Positions 63,701 through 64,000 of a stretch of 64,000 nucleotides of DNA are shown in pieces. Each line of letters opens with the position of its first letter. Position 1 is the stretch's first letter. The translations under genes were made by a program, and so were the position numbers. This DNA comes from Roseovarius tolerans (GTDB lineage: Bacteria; Pseudomonadota; Alphaproteobacteria; Rhodobacterales; Rhodobacteraceae), in NCBI RefSeq assembly GCF_900109855.1, contig NZ_FOBO01000002.1:241487-305486 (forward strand), written 5' to 3'. Under the pieces are notes generated by a model. The model searched no databases. It had not been told where the DNA came from and saw only the letters and a program-made list of their open reading frames with translations.

Positions 63701-63900
63701 TCAACGGATCGCCGCAAAACAGCCTTCAAAATTCTCGGCTGGGGTTTTATATTGCGACGTCTTTCTGGGTCGTTCGTTGAGTTGCCGAGAGACTGCGCTG
63801 AGTTTGGCTTGGCTATAGTTCGACACATCGATGCCGCGCGGGAAGTATCGGCGCAGGAGCCGGTCGGTGTTCTCGTTGCTACGGCCCTCGGCGGAAAACC
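63701..63900 (-). pseudogene. IS30-family transposase C-terminal remnant
   Basis: Read on the minus strand, the frame ending at the stop 63701-63703 gives SNENTDRLLRRYFPRGIDV, then SNYSQAKLSAVSRQLNERPR and KTSQYKTPAENF. These match the conserved C-terminus of IS30-type transposases. Upstream of about 63900 the frame loses resemblance (no PWQRG), and no start codon is seen, so this is probably a decayed or truncated copy. The remaining 100 bases to the window end hold nothing I recognise. Confidence 0.7.
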
Positions 63901-64000
63901 GCGAGGAAAGTGCCCCGATAGGTGCCTCTCCGCCGACGACACCGACATTCCCGCAACACCGGTAGAATGACAGCCTCGGCGGCGCTTGCCTGAGGTGGTG

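Overview
The window is GC-rich, densely coded chromosomal DNA. Its gene content and order point to an alphaproteobacterium of the Rhodobacteraceae, most likely the marine Roseobacter group. The pointers are a yicC-gmk pair, xseB-ispA-dxs, tamA-tamB, a DUF3179 protein, a PAS_5-type PAS protein and a dihydroxypropanesulfonate (DHPS) catabolic cluster in the order known from Ruegeria pomeroyi. I see no rRNA, tRNA or CRISPR array.

Layout. 1-14.5 kb: housekeeping genes, namely a truncated PhoR-like kinase, gamma-carbonic anhydrase, gmk, yicC, a PAS protein, class II DAHP synthase, a GlxA/AraC regulator, a PQQ-type sugar dehydrogenase, the isoprenoid operon xseB-ispA-dxs, a phosphotransferase, DUF3179, DUF4336 and two cyclophilins. 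14.6-17.1 kb: pgk and class I aldolase, separated by a repeat-bearing gap. 17.1-21 kb: a NarL-type response regulator facing a periplasmic molybdopterin-fold protein and a tripartite hybrid kinase, probably one phosphorelay. 21.2-33.3 kb: an RND efflux pair, tamAB and an FMN glutamate-synthase-like protein. 33.5-37.8 kb: a PLP enzyme, an Asp/Glu-racemase-like protein, anmK and, divergently, tyrS.

37.9-39.9 kb holds a complete 1989-bp IS1595-type insertion element. It has 25-bp terminal inverted repeats, an 8-bp target duplication (TTTGAAAA), a transposase split by a -1 frameshift, and two overlapping passenger genes of unknown function. It sits inside one hairpin of a tandem palindrome array. 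40-46.6 kb: aroB-aroK, a small membrane protein, a 512-aa exported protein, xerD, a metallophosphoesterase and a CNNM/CorC-type transporter. 46.6-55.7 kb: the DHPS cluster, which reads TRAP transporter hpsKLM, dehydrogenases hpsN/hpsO/hpsP, a universal stress protein and an slcD-like flavin dehydrogenase. It is preceded by a small membrane ORF and faces a LacI regulator across two LacI-type operators. 55.9-64 kb: a photolyase-like protein with apparently swapped domains, the DabA/DabB inorganic-carbon uptake pair with a divergent LysR regulator, an MFS-fused spermidine synthase homologue, and an IS30-type transposase remnant at the edge.

Three noncoding patterns stand out. Tandem palindromes with a 23-24 bp centre-to-centre period occur at three convergent gene junctions. 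A dispersed inverted-repeat element recurs at three other gaps. The lysR/dab divergent promoter has two opposed TATAAT boxes, one of them seven bases from the lysR start codon.
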